The notes: a model not told the origin generated them from the sequence alone. A stretch of DNA of 64,000 nucleotides from Candidatus Aphodovivens avistercoris (GCA_018710945.1 DVIW01000038.1:1-64000), one strand, 5' to 3'. Shown: positions 29,039 to 38,198, counted from the stretch's first letter. Made by a program: numbers and translations.

Positions 29039-30451
29039 CTACTCACCTAGCCTTCCAGCTATTCGTCCGAACACCACGCATTCAGCTATGCCGTTACCTC
29101 CTAACCTGTCGATGCCATGAACGCCGCCGCACACCTCGCCTGCTGCGAACAAGCCCGAAATGGGCTTTTGCCATATGTCGAGCACGCGAGCATGGGTGTC
29201 TATCCGCAAGCCGCCCATGCAGTAATGGACGGACGGCCATTGGGGGATCGCATACCAATCTCTTCCCGCAAGAAACGACATCTGGGGAGTCATGGGCTTG
29301 CCGAACTCTTCGTCCACTCCGTTGACGATCGCCTCGTTGTGAAGGCTGACGGTGCGGGCGAACACAGCAGGGTCGAACCCCACCGCTGAGGCAAGCGCTT
29401 CGGCGCTTTCCGCCCTTACCGCGCGTCCCCGCCGCACCAGCTTTTCCACGTCCTCTTTGCCGATGCCCAGCTGATGGAAGACGGTGCCGGTCAGAACCGA
29501 GTAGGTGGGACCGCTGCCCAAGCTCATTTGCGCCGAGGAAACCTCTTCGCGACTCGCCAATTCGTTGACGAAGCGCCCTCCTTCTCCCGTCACGTAGATG
29601 AGGCCGTACCCCGTGCCCGAATAGCAAAGGAACGCGCCTTGATCTATGCCCCCCGTCGCGGGATCGGCGCAGGGATACAGCTGCACGAACTCCATGTGAA
29701 CCGTATCCGCGCCCACCTCTTCGGCGTAGCGGACCATCTCGCCCGTCGCGCCTTTGTGATTGGTACAGTTGTAGGAGTCGGTAAGGGTGGGCCGATACGC
29801 CTGGCGCAACTCGACGTCGCGCGCATAGCCGCCCGACGCGATGATGACGCCCCTCAGCGCTTCGATCCGCAGCCGCTCGGCAGCCGACCCGCACGTCGCC
29901 TCGACGCCACGCACCCGACCGCCTTCCGCGACCAACCCCTCCACCTTCGTTTTCTTGCGCAGCTCGATGTTCCCGGCGACAAGGCATCTAGCCTCGAGTT
30001 TGGCTATCGCCTCCGACCCCGAGCACGCCATCTGGTAGCTGCGGTACGCGGAGTGTCCGCCGATGCGAGGCAGGCTGTTCCTGAAGGGAATCCCCGCATC
30101 CACCAGCAAGTCCAAGCCAGCTGGCGCTTCTTTTGCCAGCAGCTCCACCAGCTCAGGAAAGTTGTAGTTTCCGCCAGCAGCCAGCGTATCCCGGTAGTGG
30201 GACTGCCACGAGTCGTCTCCGAGTCCGAGTTTTTCCCGAAGCTTCAGCTTGCTGTCCCAGCAGCAGTACCCGCCGCCAGCTATGCGGGAGTTCCCCCCGA
30301 TGTAGGGCATCTTCTCTAAGACGAGGACGCTGCCACAGCGCTTAGACGCCTCCAGCGCAGCAATCAGGCCCGCATACCCCGACCCCACGATGACCGCATC
30401 GAAGGATTCATTCCAACGGGTCCGGTCCGCGTTTTCCATCATGATCGCCAT
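29039..30451 (-). CDS. FAD-dependent oxidoreductase, fumarate-reductase-like flavoprotein
   Basis: A 470-residue cytosolic flavoprotein of the FAD_binding_2 (succinate dehydrogenase/fumarate reductase/3-ketosteroid dehydrogenase) family. The dinucleotide fold is VIVGSGYAGLIAALEA; GGRFVNELASRE, HYCMGGLRID and GIDRLGGNGIAECVVFGRI are family signatures. No signal peptide, heme domain or FMN-attachment site is seen. The region that holds the catalytic Arg402 in soluble fumarate reductases reads LTGTVFHQLG here, so a different substrate is likely; an alignment is needed. It is 14 nt from the PrpD-like gene, and it may reduce or oxidise a C=C intermediate of the pathway. Confidence 0.85.
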   Translation of the reverse strand: MAIMMENADRTRWNESFDAVIVGSGYAGLIAALEASKRCGSVLVLEKMPYIGGNSRIAGGGYCCWDSKLKLREKLGLGDDSWQSHYRDTLAAGGNYNFPELVELLAKEAPAGLDLLVDAGIPFRNSLPRIGGHSAYRSYQMACSGSEAIAKLEARCLVAGNIELRKKTKVEGLVAEGGRVRGVEATCGSAAERLRIEALRGVIIASGGYARDVELRQAYRPTLTDSYNCTNHKGATGEMVRYAEEVGADTVHMEFVQLYPCADPATGGIDQGAFLCYSGTGYGLIYVTGEGGRFVNELASREEVSSAQMSLGSGPTYSVLTGTVFHQLGIGKEDVEKLVRRGRAVRAESAEALASAVGFDPAVFARTVSLHNEAIVNGVDEEFGKPMTPQMSFLAGRDWYAIPQWPSVHYCMGGLRIDTHARVLDIWQKPISGLFAAGEVCGGVHGIDRLGGNGIAECVVFGRIAGRLGE

Positions 30452-30464
30452 CGCGTCGCCAGCT

Positions 30465-31829
30465 CTACATCGTCATGAAGTGGAACAGCTCGTCCACGTT
30501 TTCCATCTCGGCAACGGCAAGGCACTTGGCGTAGATCTCGTCAGCGCGCTCAGTCAAAAACGGCTTTTTGGCAAAGTCAATGCAGTCGTAGAAACGACGT
30601 TTGAAGTCAGCGTCCTCCAGCGGCGCCTCCTCGGTTCCGGGAGAGACGTCGATGGAGCCCTCGTACACGCTTCCGTCCTTGCAGACGACCTTGATGTCGG
30701 ACGCATAGTGCGGACGGACGTGGTCCATGCTCGGGTCGCACACCGATTCGATCTTCTTCGTGAACTCGAGCACTTCTTCGTTCAGAATGAATTCAGGCTC
30801 GAAGTGCTCCAGCTTCACGCCTTCGCGCACCAGCGCGTTGGCAATGCAGTACGGGGTGCCGAACTGCGCGTTGACCTTGGGGTTGTCGCCCAATTTGAAA
30901 TTGCCCACCAAGTTGTAGCCATACGTCGGCATCGTCAGTACGATGTGCTCGACGTCGGCGGCCTTGAAACCGTGCTCGGCCATCATGTTGAGGATGAGTT
31001 CGGTCGAACCTTGGGTCATGCCGCAGCTGGGATATTTCTTGAAACCGAGAGTATAGGTGCGCAGCGGCTCGCTCCCCAACGTAGCGAACACCTCGTCGCC
31101 GTTGGTTCGTCCACCGGTGAACAGATTGAAGTAGCCGTACACGCCGTCAAGCCAGTCGAGCGGGCCGGTGATTCCTTTCGAAGCGAGGCGCGCGCACTCC
31201 ACGCCCGCCTGACCAATCCACCCCTCGATGACGCGCACCGCCAATGCACCGTCGATATTGCACTGAAAGCTGCCGGCGCAGCGGTTGAACGCAAGCGAGA
31301 GCGTATGGAATATCTCCTTAGCATCCATGCCCCACACCTTGGCGGCTCCTGCCGCAGCGCCGAATACGCCAGCGATGCCCGTAGGATCGAAGCCGTGGTA
31401 GTCCTCTTCGAGCAGGTTCAGGCGCAAAGCGACCTCATCGCCCACCGCGATGGCGGTGATGAAGTCCTTGCCGCTGATCCCGCCCTTCTCCTCGGCTATC
31501 GCGTAGATGGCTGGAATCATGCCGGAGCCGACGTGCATGCCCGGCTTGATGTGGTCGCATACATCCAGCGCACGGCCCATGACGCCGTTGACGAACGCCG
31601 CCTGCTGCGCGGGTACCTTGCCGCCGTGGACCAAGATGGTGGATTCCTTTTTGCCGCCAAGATCCTTCGCGATCTCGACCACTTCCTCGCACCCCATGTT
31701 CGAATTGCCAGCTATCACACAGCCCACATAGGTGAGGATCTGCTTCTTCACGATGTCGATGTCGACCTCGTTGAGATCTTCGAACGTCGTGCTCTCGATG
31801 AACGAGACAACCTTGTCTTCTGCCCTCAT
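30465..31829 (-). CDS. MmgE/PrpD family protein
   Basis: A 454-residue protein of the family that includes 2-methylcitrate dehydratase, cis-aconitate decarboxylase and iminodisuccinate epimerase. Characteristic segments are QQAAFVNGVMGRALDVCDH near residue 90, the helical domain GIAGVFGAAAGAAKVWGMDA, and FKKYPSCGMTQGSTELIL near the middle. The ATG at 31829 follows GAAAGGAAG. Known members act on small di- or tricarboxylates, which fits a pathway handling branched dicarboxylates. The exact reaction cannot be read from the sequence. Confidence 0.88.
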   Translation of the reverse strand: MRAEDKVVSFIESTTFEDLNEVDIDIVKKQILTYVGCVIAGNSNMGCEEVVEIAKDLGGKKESTILVHGGKVPAQQAAFVNGVMGRALDVCDHIKPGMHVGSGMIPAIYAIAEEKGGISGKDFITAIAVGDEVALRLNLLEEDYHGFDPTGIAGVFGAAAGAAKVWGMDAKEIFHTLSLAFNRCAGSFQCNIDGALAVRVIEGWIGQAGVECARLASKGITGPLDWLDGVYGYFNLFTGGRTNGDEVFATLGSEPLRTYTLGFKKYPSCGMTQGSTELILNMMAEHGFKAADVEHIVLTMPTYGYNLVGNFKLGDNPKVNAQFGTPYCIANALVREGVKLEHFEPEFILNEEVLEFTKKIESVCDPSMDHVRPHYASDIKVVCKDGSVYEGSIDVSPGTEEAPLEDADFKRRFYDCIDFAKKPFLTERADEIYAKCLAVAEMENVDELFHFMTM

Positions 31830-31912
31830 GGTCTTCCTTTCGCTCTTTGTCCGCCGCATGAAGCGACGCATCCCCCTGCACATTCCCCTTCGAACGGAAG
31901 AGGAATAGTCGC

Positions 31913-33427
31913 CTAGTGGGTCATCAGCCCTTCACCGTGCGATGACGGAATGCTGAGGTTCGCGCGGTTTGCATAGCCTTCCGTCACCGTTTCGCCATGG
32001 GCTCCCACTTCCGCTTTGGTCACCGGCTTGAGGTACTTCTTCGCTATGCGCAACGCGGCATCAGGGTGCGTTTGCGACAGAAGTCCCATGGCGTAGATCA
32101 CGTAGGTCTTGTCGAGATAGAAATCGGGATTGATCGGGCGAAGGCTTTCCGGGTTGCGCAGGTTGTATTTCGCCGCTGCCAGAATGCGCTCGGGATGCTC
32201 GCCGTAACGGAAGATTCCGCCCACGCCAATGACGCTGTGAACGTCGAGCAGGTTCTTCCCTCTCTGAACGTCCACCTCTCCGATGGATATGGTCTCCTTG
32301 TGCGCTGTGCCTGCGTGGCGGCGCACCGCCACATCGGCAGCCGAGAACGCAAGGGCCACGTCGAACGCGCGCTCAGTCTCATTCTCGGGCTTGTGGGACG
32401 TAGTGCTCGACAAGAACCGAGTGAACTCATCGGGATCGATCGAATCCGCATCCGCATCAGGGTCGAGCATCGCCAGATTGCTCCGCAGGACATCAGATCC
32501 CACCAGCTCGCAGATCGTATGGGCATTCCATCGGATGCCCAGGTCGCCTTCAACCGTTCTCTTGACCTTGCCTTCGGGCAAGCCGCGAATGATGGCATGG
32601 GGAGAAACGGGCTTCACTTCTTCGACCGAATGGACGTTGATGGTAGCGCCACCAATTTCCAAGATCAGCACACTGCCCATACCCGGCTCGGTGCCAGTCC
32701 CCTCGGCCAACAGCGTTGCAGCATCCAGCGTCGCTTTCGGGGTGGGAATGATGTCGCGGTGAACGAGCTCGGCGGCCTTGTCAAGACCCTTCGCTTTCGT
32801 GATGTGCTTCACGAAGATGTCACGGATGATCTCCTGCGCAGACTCAACGCATACGCGATCAACCTCTGGCAGCACGTTGTCCGCAAGGTAGACCTGCTTG
32901 CCTTCCGCAACAAGCTGTTCTTTGATGTCGTCCTGAACAGCTGCATTGCCGCATACCAGAATCGGACAGTCAACCGCCGATTTGGCAAGCATGCCGGCAT
33001 TGTGAAGGATGATGTCCTTGTTGCCGCCGTCGGTGCCGCCCGCCAGCATAATAATGTCGCAGCGCTTCTCTTCAATCTCGGCGATCTGCGCCCGCGTGAG
33101 CTCGAACCCGTATGAGCCGATCACCTTCGCGCCAGCACCCAGGCACGCCCTCTTCGCCGCCTCAAGCGTCAGCGAAGGAACAAGTCCTATGGCGACCATC
33201 TTCAAACCACCCGCCGCAGACGAGCAAGCATAGCGCGCCGCATAATCCTCGATGCCCAAACCACATTGCCGTTCAAGCTCGTCAAGCGCCTTGTTCAAAC
33301 CGATGCGGACGTCGTCTTCGATTGTCGTAGACGACTGCGCTGTTCCCAGCACCGTTTCCGTGTCCAAATCGACGGCGGTCACCTTGGTGTACGTGCTGCC
33401 GAAGTCGATTAGCAGATACGCTTCCAT
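31913..33427 (-). CDS. MutL-type reactivating protein of glutamate-mutase-like system
   Basis: A 504-residue actin/hexokinase-fold protein of the glutamate mutase MutL family. The phosphate loop is LIDFGSTYTKVTAVD at the N-terminus; KRCDIIMLAGGTDGGNKD, LEIGGATINVHS and VIGVGGIFRYGEHP follow. The family is thought to restore B12 mutases whose cofactor has been inactivated, or to handle the corrinoid. The ATG at 33427 follows AGAAGGAG. It is the first gene of the operon, about 340 nt downstream of the cobalamin riboswitch aptamer. A longer open frame runs back through the leader but has no protein-like content. Confidence 0.9.
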   Translation of the reverse strand: MEAYLLIDFGSTYTKVTAVDLDTETVLGTAQSSTTIEDDVRIGLNKALDELERQCGLGIEDYAARYACSSAAGGLKMVAIGLVPSLTLEAAKRACLGAGAKVIGSYGFELTRAQIAEIEEKRCDIIMLAGGTDGGNKDIILHNAGMLAKSAVDCPILVCGNAAVQDDIKEQLVAEGKQVYLADNVLPEVDRVCVESAQEIIRDIFVKHITKAKGLDKAAELVHRDIIPTPKATLDAATLLAEGTGTEPGMGSVLILEIGGATINVHSVEEVKPVSPHAIIRGLPEGKVKRTVEGDLGIRWNAHTICELVGSDVLRSNLAMLDPDADADSIDPDEFTRFLSSTTSHKPENETERAFDVALAFSAADVAVRRHAGTAHKETISIGEVDVQRGKNLLDVHSVIGVGGIFRYGEHPERILAAAKYNLRNPESLRPINPDFYLDKTYVIYAMGLLSQTHPDAALRIAKKYLKPVTKAEVGAHGETVTEGYANRANLSIPSSHGEGLMTH

Positions 33428-33769
33428 GCTCGCTCCTTCTTTCTTGACGAATGGGCATTTCAATGGGTCGGCCTCATCCAACCCGGCTGGCTCAGGCAAT
33501 TGCACATCGAGCCCCTCTTGGTTGAGGGAAGGAGGGGCTCGACATGGGGAAGCGAACCGCCAGGCAGGAGGGATCCACCCAGTCAGTCGCGAAGGAAAGA
33601 CTTGAACAGGAAGAACAGAAAGAACAGAAAGAAGAGAAAGAGGGGGAAAAGCGATCAGGGCGTGAAACAGGCGATCCGGATGCAGAGCTTTGCATGACCC
33701 ATCCTTTCCATTTCGCGCAAGCGCTCCGAAAAGCGCGACGCGCTGCATGAAAAGCGATAACTCGCCGCC
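33428..33769 (-). promoter_or_regulatory. long leader between riboswitch aptamer and the mutase operon
   Basis: No gene is called in these 342 nt. On the transcript strand there is a C/U-rich, G-poor tract at about 33592-33650 with repeated TTCTTTCTGTTC-like units, which would suit Rho loading. Next comes a strong hairpin TCGAGCCCCTC/GAGGGGCTCGA at 33507-33542 that lacks a U tract. The ribosome site AGAAGGAG of the first gene lies about 75 nt further on. The leader therefore has features of an expression platform, but the mode of control is inferred. Confidence 0.55.
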
Positions 33770-33932
33770 GTCATGCCATCTGCAGGCCGGCGCTCTGGCT
33801 TGGCTCTTCATTACGCTCGGGCAAATTCCCCAAGCTCTCGAACGATGCCTCACAGTTGCGGTACAGCGCGGGATTCTCACCCGCTTCCCCTTTGACCGGT
33901 TTCGGTCAACTCCTGCAGCTCTTATGCCTGCG
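33770..33932 (-). promoter_or_regulatory. cobalamin riboswitch for the mutase operon
   Basis: On the minus strand the classical elements are in order: AAAGGGGAAGCGGGTGAGAA, then TCCCGCGCTGTACCGCAACTG, and later AGAGCCAAGCCAGAGCGCC and GGCCTGCA as the B12 box. It precedes an operon for a B12-dependent mutase and an adenosyltransferase. The AT-rich stretch just beyond (33936-34006) probably holds promoters for this operon and for the divergent phosphorylase gene. Confidence 0.92.
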
Positions 33933-34033
33933 AAGTTTAGCCCGATGATTCAATTATTGCAATATCTGTTAATGATTTTTTTATTTTTTGTTATTATATT
34001 TGGGTATTGAAGAACGGCAAGGAGGTGATCGGA

Positions 34034-34795
34034 TTGTATCCATTGTTCGAGCATGACTACTCCGAACCGCGCAATCCCATGTCGCGAGAATGCTTCGGAA
34101 ACGCAGGAGAAGCCTTCCCTGAACGCTGCCTCGTCAGCTTCATGGGAGACGTTCTCAAACGACATGCGAAAACGAATCCCTGCCGCCAGATCGCCGTCCA
34201 CAAATCGGAGGCGTTCGGCTCCCCTATCTGGAAACAGCGAATCAAGGGTGTAGAGATCGCCTTCGTCCAAGCCCCTGTCGGCGCTCCAGCGGCAGGCATC
34301 CTTGTGGATTTGCTTATAGCCTCCGGTGTGAAAACCATCGTATCCTGTGGCGGATGCGGCGTGCTAAACCCTATTTTATCAGGTATTATCATTATCCCAT
34401 CGGACGCTTTGCGCGACGAAGGAACCTCATGCCACTACCTTGCCCCCAAGCGAGAAATAGCTTTGGATGCCCACATGGTAGAAGCCGCGAAACGCACGGC
34501 AATCAAACGTCATGCGCCTTTCCTCGCAGGGAAAGTATGGACCTCAGACGGGTTCTTCCGGGAAACTCCTTCGATCGTCAAGCGCCGAAAGGAGGAGGGA
34601 TGTTGCGCTGTCGACATGGAATGCTCCGCCCTGGCGGCAATAGCCCGGTTTTACGGCGCTTCCTATGGAGCCGTTCTCTACAGCGGAGACAGCCTTTCCA
34701 GCCCCGAAAGCCACGATCAAAGAGACTGGGTCAACAACAAGTCAGCACGAGAAGAAGCATTTTATCTTTCACTTGACGTATTATTATCGACATAA
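34034..34795 (+). CDS. nucleoside phosphorylase family protein (uridine phosphorylase-like)
   Basis: A 253-residue protein of the PNP/UDP phosphorylase family, which splits nucleosides with phosphate. SCGGCGVLNPILSGIIIIP, RDEGTSCHYL and the signature CCAVDMECSALAAIARF with GAVLYSGDSL are visible. I chose the TTG at 34034 because AAGGAGGTGAT lies at the ideal distance; an upstream TTG at 34007 has no site. The substrate base is uncertain. It is divergent from the cobalamin-controlled operon, and a role in salvage of nucleosides such as 5'-deoxyadenosine is possible but unsupported. Confidence 0.82.
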   Translation: MYPLFEHDYSEPRNPMSRECFGNAGEAFPERCLVSFMGDVLKRHAKTNPCRQIAVHKSEAFGSPIWKQRIKGVEIAFVQAPVGAPAAGILVDLLIASGVKTIVSCGGCGVLNPILSGIIIIPSDALRDEGTSCHYLAPKREIALDAHMVEAAKRTAIKRHAPFLAGKVWTSDGFFRETPSIVKRRKEEGCCAVDMECSALAAIARFYGASYGAVLYSGDSLSSPESHDQRDWVNNKSAREEAFYLSLDVLLST

Positions 34796-34869
34796 TTTCA
34801 ATAGCTGATGTTATTATAAATTTGGTGATTAGTTATTTCACTTTGTAGCGACACTACTGGAGGTACAGT

Positions 34870-35652
34870 ATGAGCGCGACCAAGGACCATCAAGAAATCA
34901 AGTATCCCACCCCCTCGAACGACTCCGATACGCCGCAAACGGAAGGAAAGCGGGATCCGGCAGTCTGCAGCAACGGCGATTCCAGGCAAAAGGCGCAGGC
35001 GAATCAGACGGAGAAGCGCCTTGCAAAGTGGAGGAAGAAGGCGCCTAGCGCTGATCTTCATTTGGTTGAACTGCTTGAAAGCTATCAGAGATACCGGTAC
35101 TCCGCCTTGGCGCTGGGCATATGCTGCGTTGCCCTCATCGGCGCCTCAATGGCTCTGTACGGCAACGGCATCATCAACGCAGCAGCCCAAAACGCCATGA
35201 TCCTGGGAAGCTACCTCTTCATCGGCATCATGCTCTTCTTGGTGTTCGCGCGCGTCCGGCCGCTGAAAAAGGAAATAGCTGCATGGAACGACGCGCTCAA
35301 CGCGGCAGTCTCACCTTCTAAGAAAAAGAAGGACGACTCGGAAACGCCAGCACCCTCCCGTCGCGCAAAAAACCCCGACACACCTGAGTACAAGCACTAC
35401 AGAAGGCTATGGCGCCTTTGCATCTTCGCAGCGGTAGTGATAATGCTTTCAGCAATGGTTCTCATCCGGATCAACCCCGACGACGTGACCATCGCCCTTG
35501 TCATTCTGACGAGCTCGTACATCTTCCTCGCCATCGCCGTCTACCTTGAGCGAAGCAAAATGAAGCCTCTGCGCGAAGAGTGGAACAAGCTCCAGGAAAA
35601 GCGTGAGAAGAAAAGAGAGAGCAAACAGGCTTCAAGAGGAAAGGCGGCCTAA
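34870..35652 (+). CDS. membrane protein of unknown function
   Basis: A 260-residue protein not recognised. The N-terminal ~65 residues are polar and charged. Two hydrophobic hairpins follow at about 77-125 (YSALALGICCVALIGASMAL and AMILGSYLFIGIMLFLVFA) and about 180-233 (LWRLCIFAAVVIMLSAMVL and ALVILTSSYIFLAIAVYL). Both are followed by a similar (V/M)(R/K)PL(K/R)(K/E)E motif, so the protein looks like an internal duplication. The C-terminus is Lys/Arg/Glu-rich. The ATG has CTGGAGG upstream. It is flanked by short AT-rich spacers. Confidence 0.75.
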   Translation: MSATKDHQEIKYPTPSNDSDTPQTEGKRDPAVCSNGDSRQKAQANQTEKRLAKWRKKAPSADLHLVELLESYQRYRYSALALGICCVALIGASMALYGNGIINAAAQNAMILGSYLFIGIMLFLVFARVRPLKKEIAAWNDALNAAVSPSKKKKDDSETPAPSRRAKNPDTPEYKHYRRLWRLCIFAAVVIMLSAMVLIRINPDDVTIALVILTSSYIFLAIAVYLERSKMKPLREEWNKLQEKREKKRESKQASRGKAA

Positions 35653-35758
35653 GCGCTCGTTGCATTTCGCATGACAGCGTGCAATCTCGTCTTACAGCAC
35701 GCAAATGCTTCCTCTGCTTACCAATTTCAACAAAAAGGGTAGTTAGTCATTCCTTCTT

Positions 35759-36540
35759 ATGTTAAAAGCTATAAGCACGAAGTTCACCGAGTACATAAGC
35801 ACCCATTACGTGTTCACCGTCAAGGACCTGCTCGAAGCAGCTAGCTCCAAAGCGGCGGCAAAGCAGCAACTCAAGCTGGCGGCAGCATCTGGCGCGGTGG
35901 AGCGGGTGCGCAGAGGCCTTTATGTCTCGAAAGCAAGAAGCTTTGCGAGCAAAAGCGTCGACCCTTTCGAGGTGATCGCCGCGCTCGACTCCGATGCCGT
36001 TCTTTCCTACCTCAGCGCACCCGAAGCGCACGGCGTTGCCCACAACATCGGGTTCGAACACCACTTCCGAACAACCAAAGCGCGCGCCATTCGCGTATCC
36101 CGGCATTCGCTACGTGCCGCATCCCGCTGACGAAGAACGTCCTGAAACAGCGGATGCGCAGCAAGAACTTCGGCTCCCTTTTCGTCACCACGCGGGAACA
36201 AACCGTGTTCGACTGCCTGAAGCACCCGGAATGGGCAGACGGCATCGAGGAGACGATCCGCTCGCTTTCAATGCTGCCTTACCTTGATGCAATCCAAACG
36301 GCAACGCTGGTACTTTCCGACAGCGCCTCAATGGCAGCACGTGTCGGCTGGCTCTTCCAGATGCAAAAAGACAACTGACGCGTGCCCGAAGACGTGATCG
36401 ACCAACTGCGAACAGCAAGCGCGAAAACGGTATCGAAGCTCGACAAAAACGCCTCTGCGACCAAAGGCTGGTCGAAGGTGTGGAACATGCGGCTGCCTGA
36501 ATCCGAAGACGAGGTGACATCGTGGACGCTGCAGGCATAG
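35759..36540 (+). pseudogene. AbiEi-like antitoxin, disrupted
   Basis: The N-terminal part (VFTVKDLLEAASSKAAAKQQ, then RVRRGLYVSKA) is the AbiEi winged-helix antitoxin domain. The sequence continues in a second frame (PFAYPGIRYVPHP) and a third (SKNFGSLFVTTREQTVFDCL with GIEETIRSL), then runs through a TGA at 36376-36378 before ending at the TAG at 36538-36540. So there are two frameshifts and one stop. AbiEi normally represses its operon and neutralises the AbiEii nucleotidyltransferase in type IV toxin-antitoxin and phage-defence loci. Confidence 0.8.
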
Positions 36541-37450
36541 ACGGATTCGCTCCGAGAACCGCCGACAAAGTTGGGCGCTTACTCGACCTGATGGAGGAAA
36601 TGAGACGCCATCCCGACCTCGCCGGCAAACTCGCCATACATGGAGGGACGACGACCGGTCTTTTCATGCTCGAAATTCCCAGACTGTCGGTGGACATCGA
36701 CATCTCCTACATCGGCACGTTAGAGCTCGACGAAATGCTGGAAGACCGGCCACGCATTGAACGCGGTATAGAAGAGGTTGCACGCCACCTTGGATATGTC
36801 GTGATGACGCCAAAACTAGGACACGCCGGTAGGACGTTCATGCTGCAGTACCGCGGCGGCTGGGGACCCGACCATGTGAAGATTGACTGTGTTTTCCTGA
36901 ACCGATCACCGCTCATCGTCCCCACGGTCAGACCCTGCGCCATCCGTTCCGATGCGTAAGTCATTATGCTTCACGACGTCGAACTCGCCGACGGCAAATT
37001 CAAAGCGCTCTTCGACAGAGTGAAGGTACGCGACCTGTACGATATCAGCGACCTTGAAAAAGTCATCGACAAGGCATCGAAAGCGATGAGGCCATTTTTC
37101 ATCAAGCGATGTTCTATTATGCGTCGATCTCTGCACGGCTCCCTCAATCCTTCGAAGGACACTCAGAACGGTTCGCCGACAGGGAAAACGAACTTTGAGA
37201 CCTGCTTTTTCCCATGCTGACGAGAGCAGAGGAACCTCCCGCGTTGCCAGAGCTTATGTCGGATGCCGAAGCATTCGCGAGCCGCCGCATGCTTTCTAGA
37301 ACGGACGAAGAGCTGGAGTTACCTGCACCAATTCGCTGCCGGAGACTACCAACCCGTCTGCTCTTTTCTGACGAGAAGATGGCCGATGCCGCCGAGCAAA
37401 GTTCCGATGCGCAGTGGAAGCTTCACAATCTGAAGAAAATGGGCATTTAG
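36522..37450 (+). pseudogene. AbiEii-like nucleotidyltransferase toxin, disrupted
   Basis: The reading begins at GTG 36522, overlapping the antitoxin end. The nucleotidyltransferase motif IHGGTTTGLFML followed by RLSVDIDISYIG is intact. An in-frame TAA (36957-36959) interrupts it; the same frame resumes with ELADGKFKALFDRVKVRDLY, the conserved AbiEii segment. A frameshift near 37105 follows (continuing as MFYYASISARLPQSF), and more breaks occur before about 37450. The pair is clearly decayed, so no functional toxin is expected. Confidence 0.8.
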
Positions 37451-37494
37451 GGCCGCCTTTCCGCATAGCGTAGCCGTGTCATGTTTTTCGACTC

Positions 37495-37514
37495 AAATCG
37501 ATTCGAATCGATTT
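37495..37514. repeat. 20-bp perfect palindrome
   Basis: AAATCGATTCGAATCGATTT reads the same on both strands. It lies about 105 nt upstream of the methyltransferase start, in AT-rich sequence between the AbiE remnant and that gene. It may be an operator; its length makes chance unlikely in GC-rich DNA. Confidence 0.6.
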
Positions 37515-37618
37515 CGATCGTTTTTCACGCATCGTTTCGCACGCGCAGGCGGGGCCACGCCCGCCACACTCGCCTATACTTTCGAAGAAAAAAACGAAGC
37601 GGTGAAGGAGGTTGTGGC

Positions 37619-38047
37619 ATGGGCGAGTTCTCCGACAAGGTGTTCGAGGCGGTGCGGAAGGTGCCGCGCGGGAAAGTGGCCACCTACGGGCAGATCGCGC
37701 GGATGATCGGCTCGCCGCGCTCGGCGCGCTACGTGGGTTACGCGCTGCGGGCGAACCCCGCTCCCGGCATCGACCCGACGTCGATCCCCTGCCACCGCAT
37801 CGTGTTCAAGGACGGGCGCCTGACCGACGGCTACGCTTTCGGCGGGCCCGGCGAACAGCGGCGGCTGCTGGAGGGAGAGGGGATCGCCTTCACAGAGGAC
37901 GGGTGCGTCGACCTGGACGCCTGCCTGTGGAACGGGCACGCGCCAGCAAGCGCAAGCGCAAGCGCCGGCCCCTCCGATGCCGACGGTGCGCCGACTGCGC
38001 CCCCACCCGGTTTCAACTGGGAGCGCGAACTGGGAGAAGACGGCTGA
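37619..38047 (+). CDS. O6-methylguanine-DNA methyltransferase-domain protein
   Basis: A 142-residue protein consisting of the DNA-binding methyltransferase domain only. The alkyl-acceptor site is SIPCHRIV with Cys58, so it is not an alkyltransferase-like protein with Trp at this position. GKVATYGQIARMIGSPRSAR is the helix-turn-helix that contacts DNA. The C-terminal ~40 residues are Ala/Ser/Pro-rich. The ATG at 37619 has GAAGGAGG 7 nt upstream. It stands alone between the decayed AbiE locus and a convergent FAD gene. Confidence 0.9.
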   Translation: MGEFSDKVFEAVRKVPRGKVATYGQIARMIGSPRSARYVGYALRANPAPGIDPTSIPCHRIVFKDGRLTDGYAFGGPGEQRRLLEGEGIAFTEDGCVDLDACLWNGHAPASASASAGPSDADGAPTAPPPGFNWERELGEDG

Positions 38048-38198
38048 CGACCCGGCCAAGAACGGCTCCCGCCTTCCAAGCCCGCGCAAAAAGGGCGTCT
38101 GGAGAAGCGCCCGGGAGACCGCTTCCCCACACAGCCCCCGTTCAGGCGTCTGCGGGAAACCGGCGAAGCAGGCTCGCACAAAGCGCGGGGACGGATCC

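Noticed and set aside
33428-33880. In-frame upstream extension of the MutL-type protein
   Set aside because: It would run through the leader and into the cobalamin riboswitch; the ATG at 33427 has a good ribosome site and a family-typical N-terminus.
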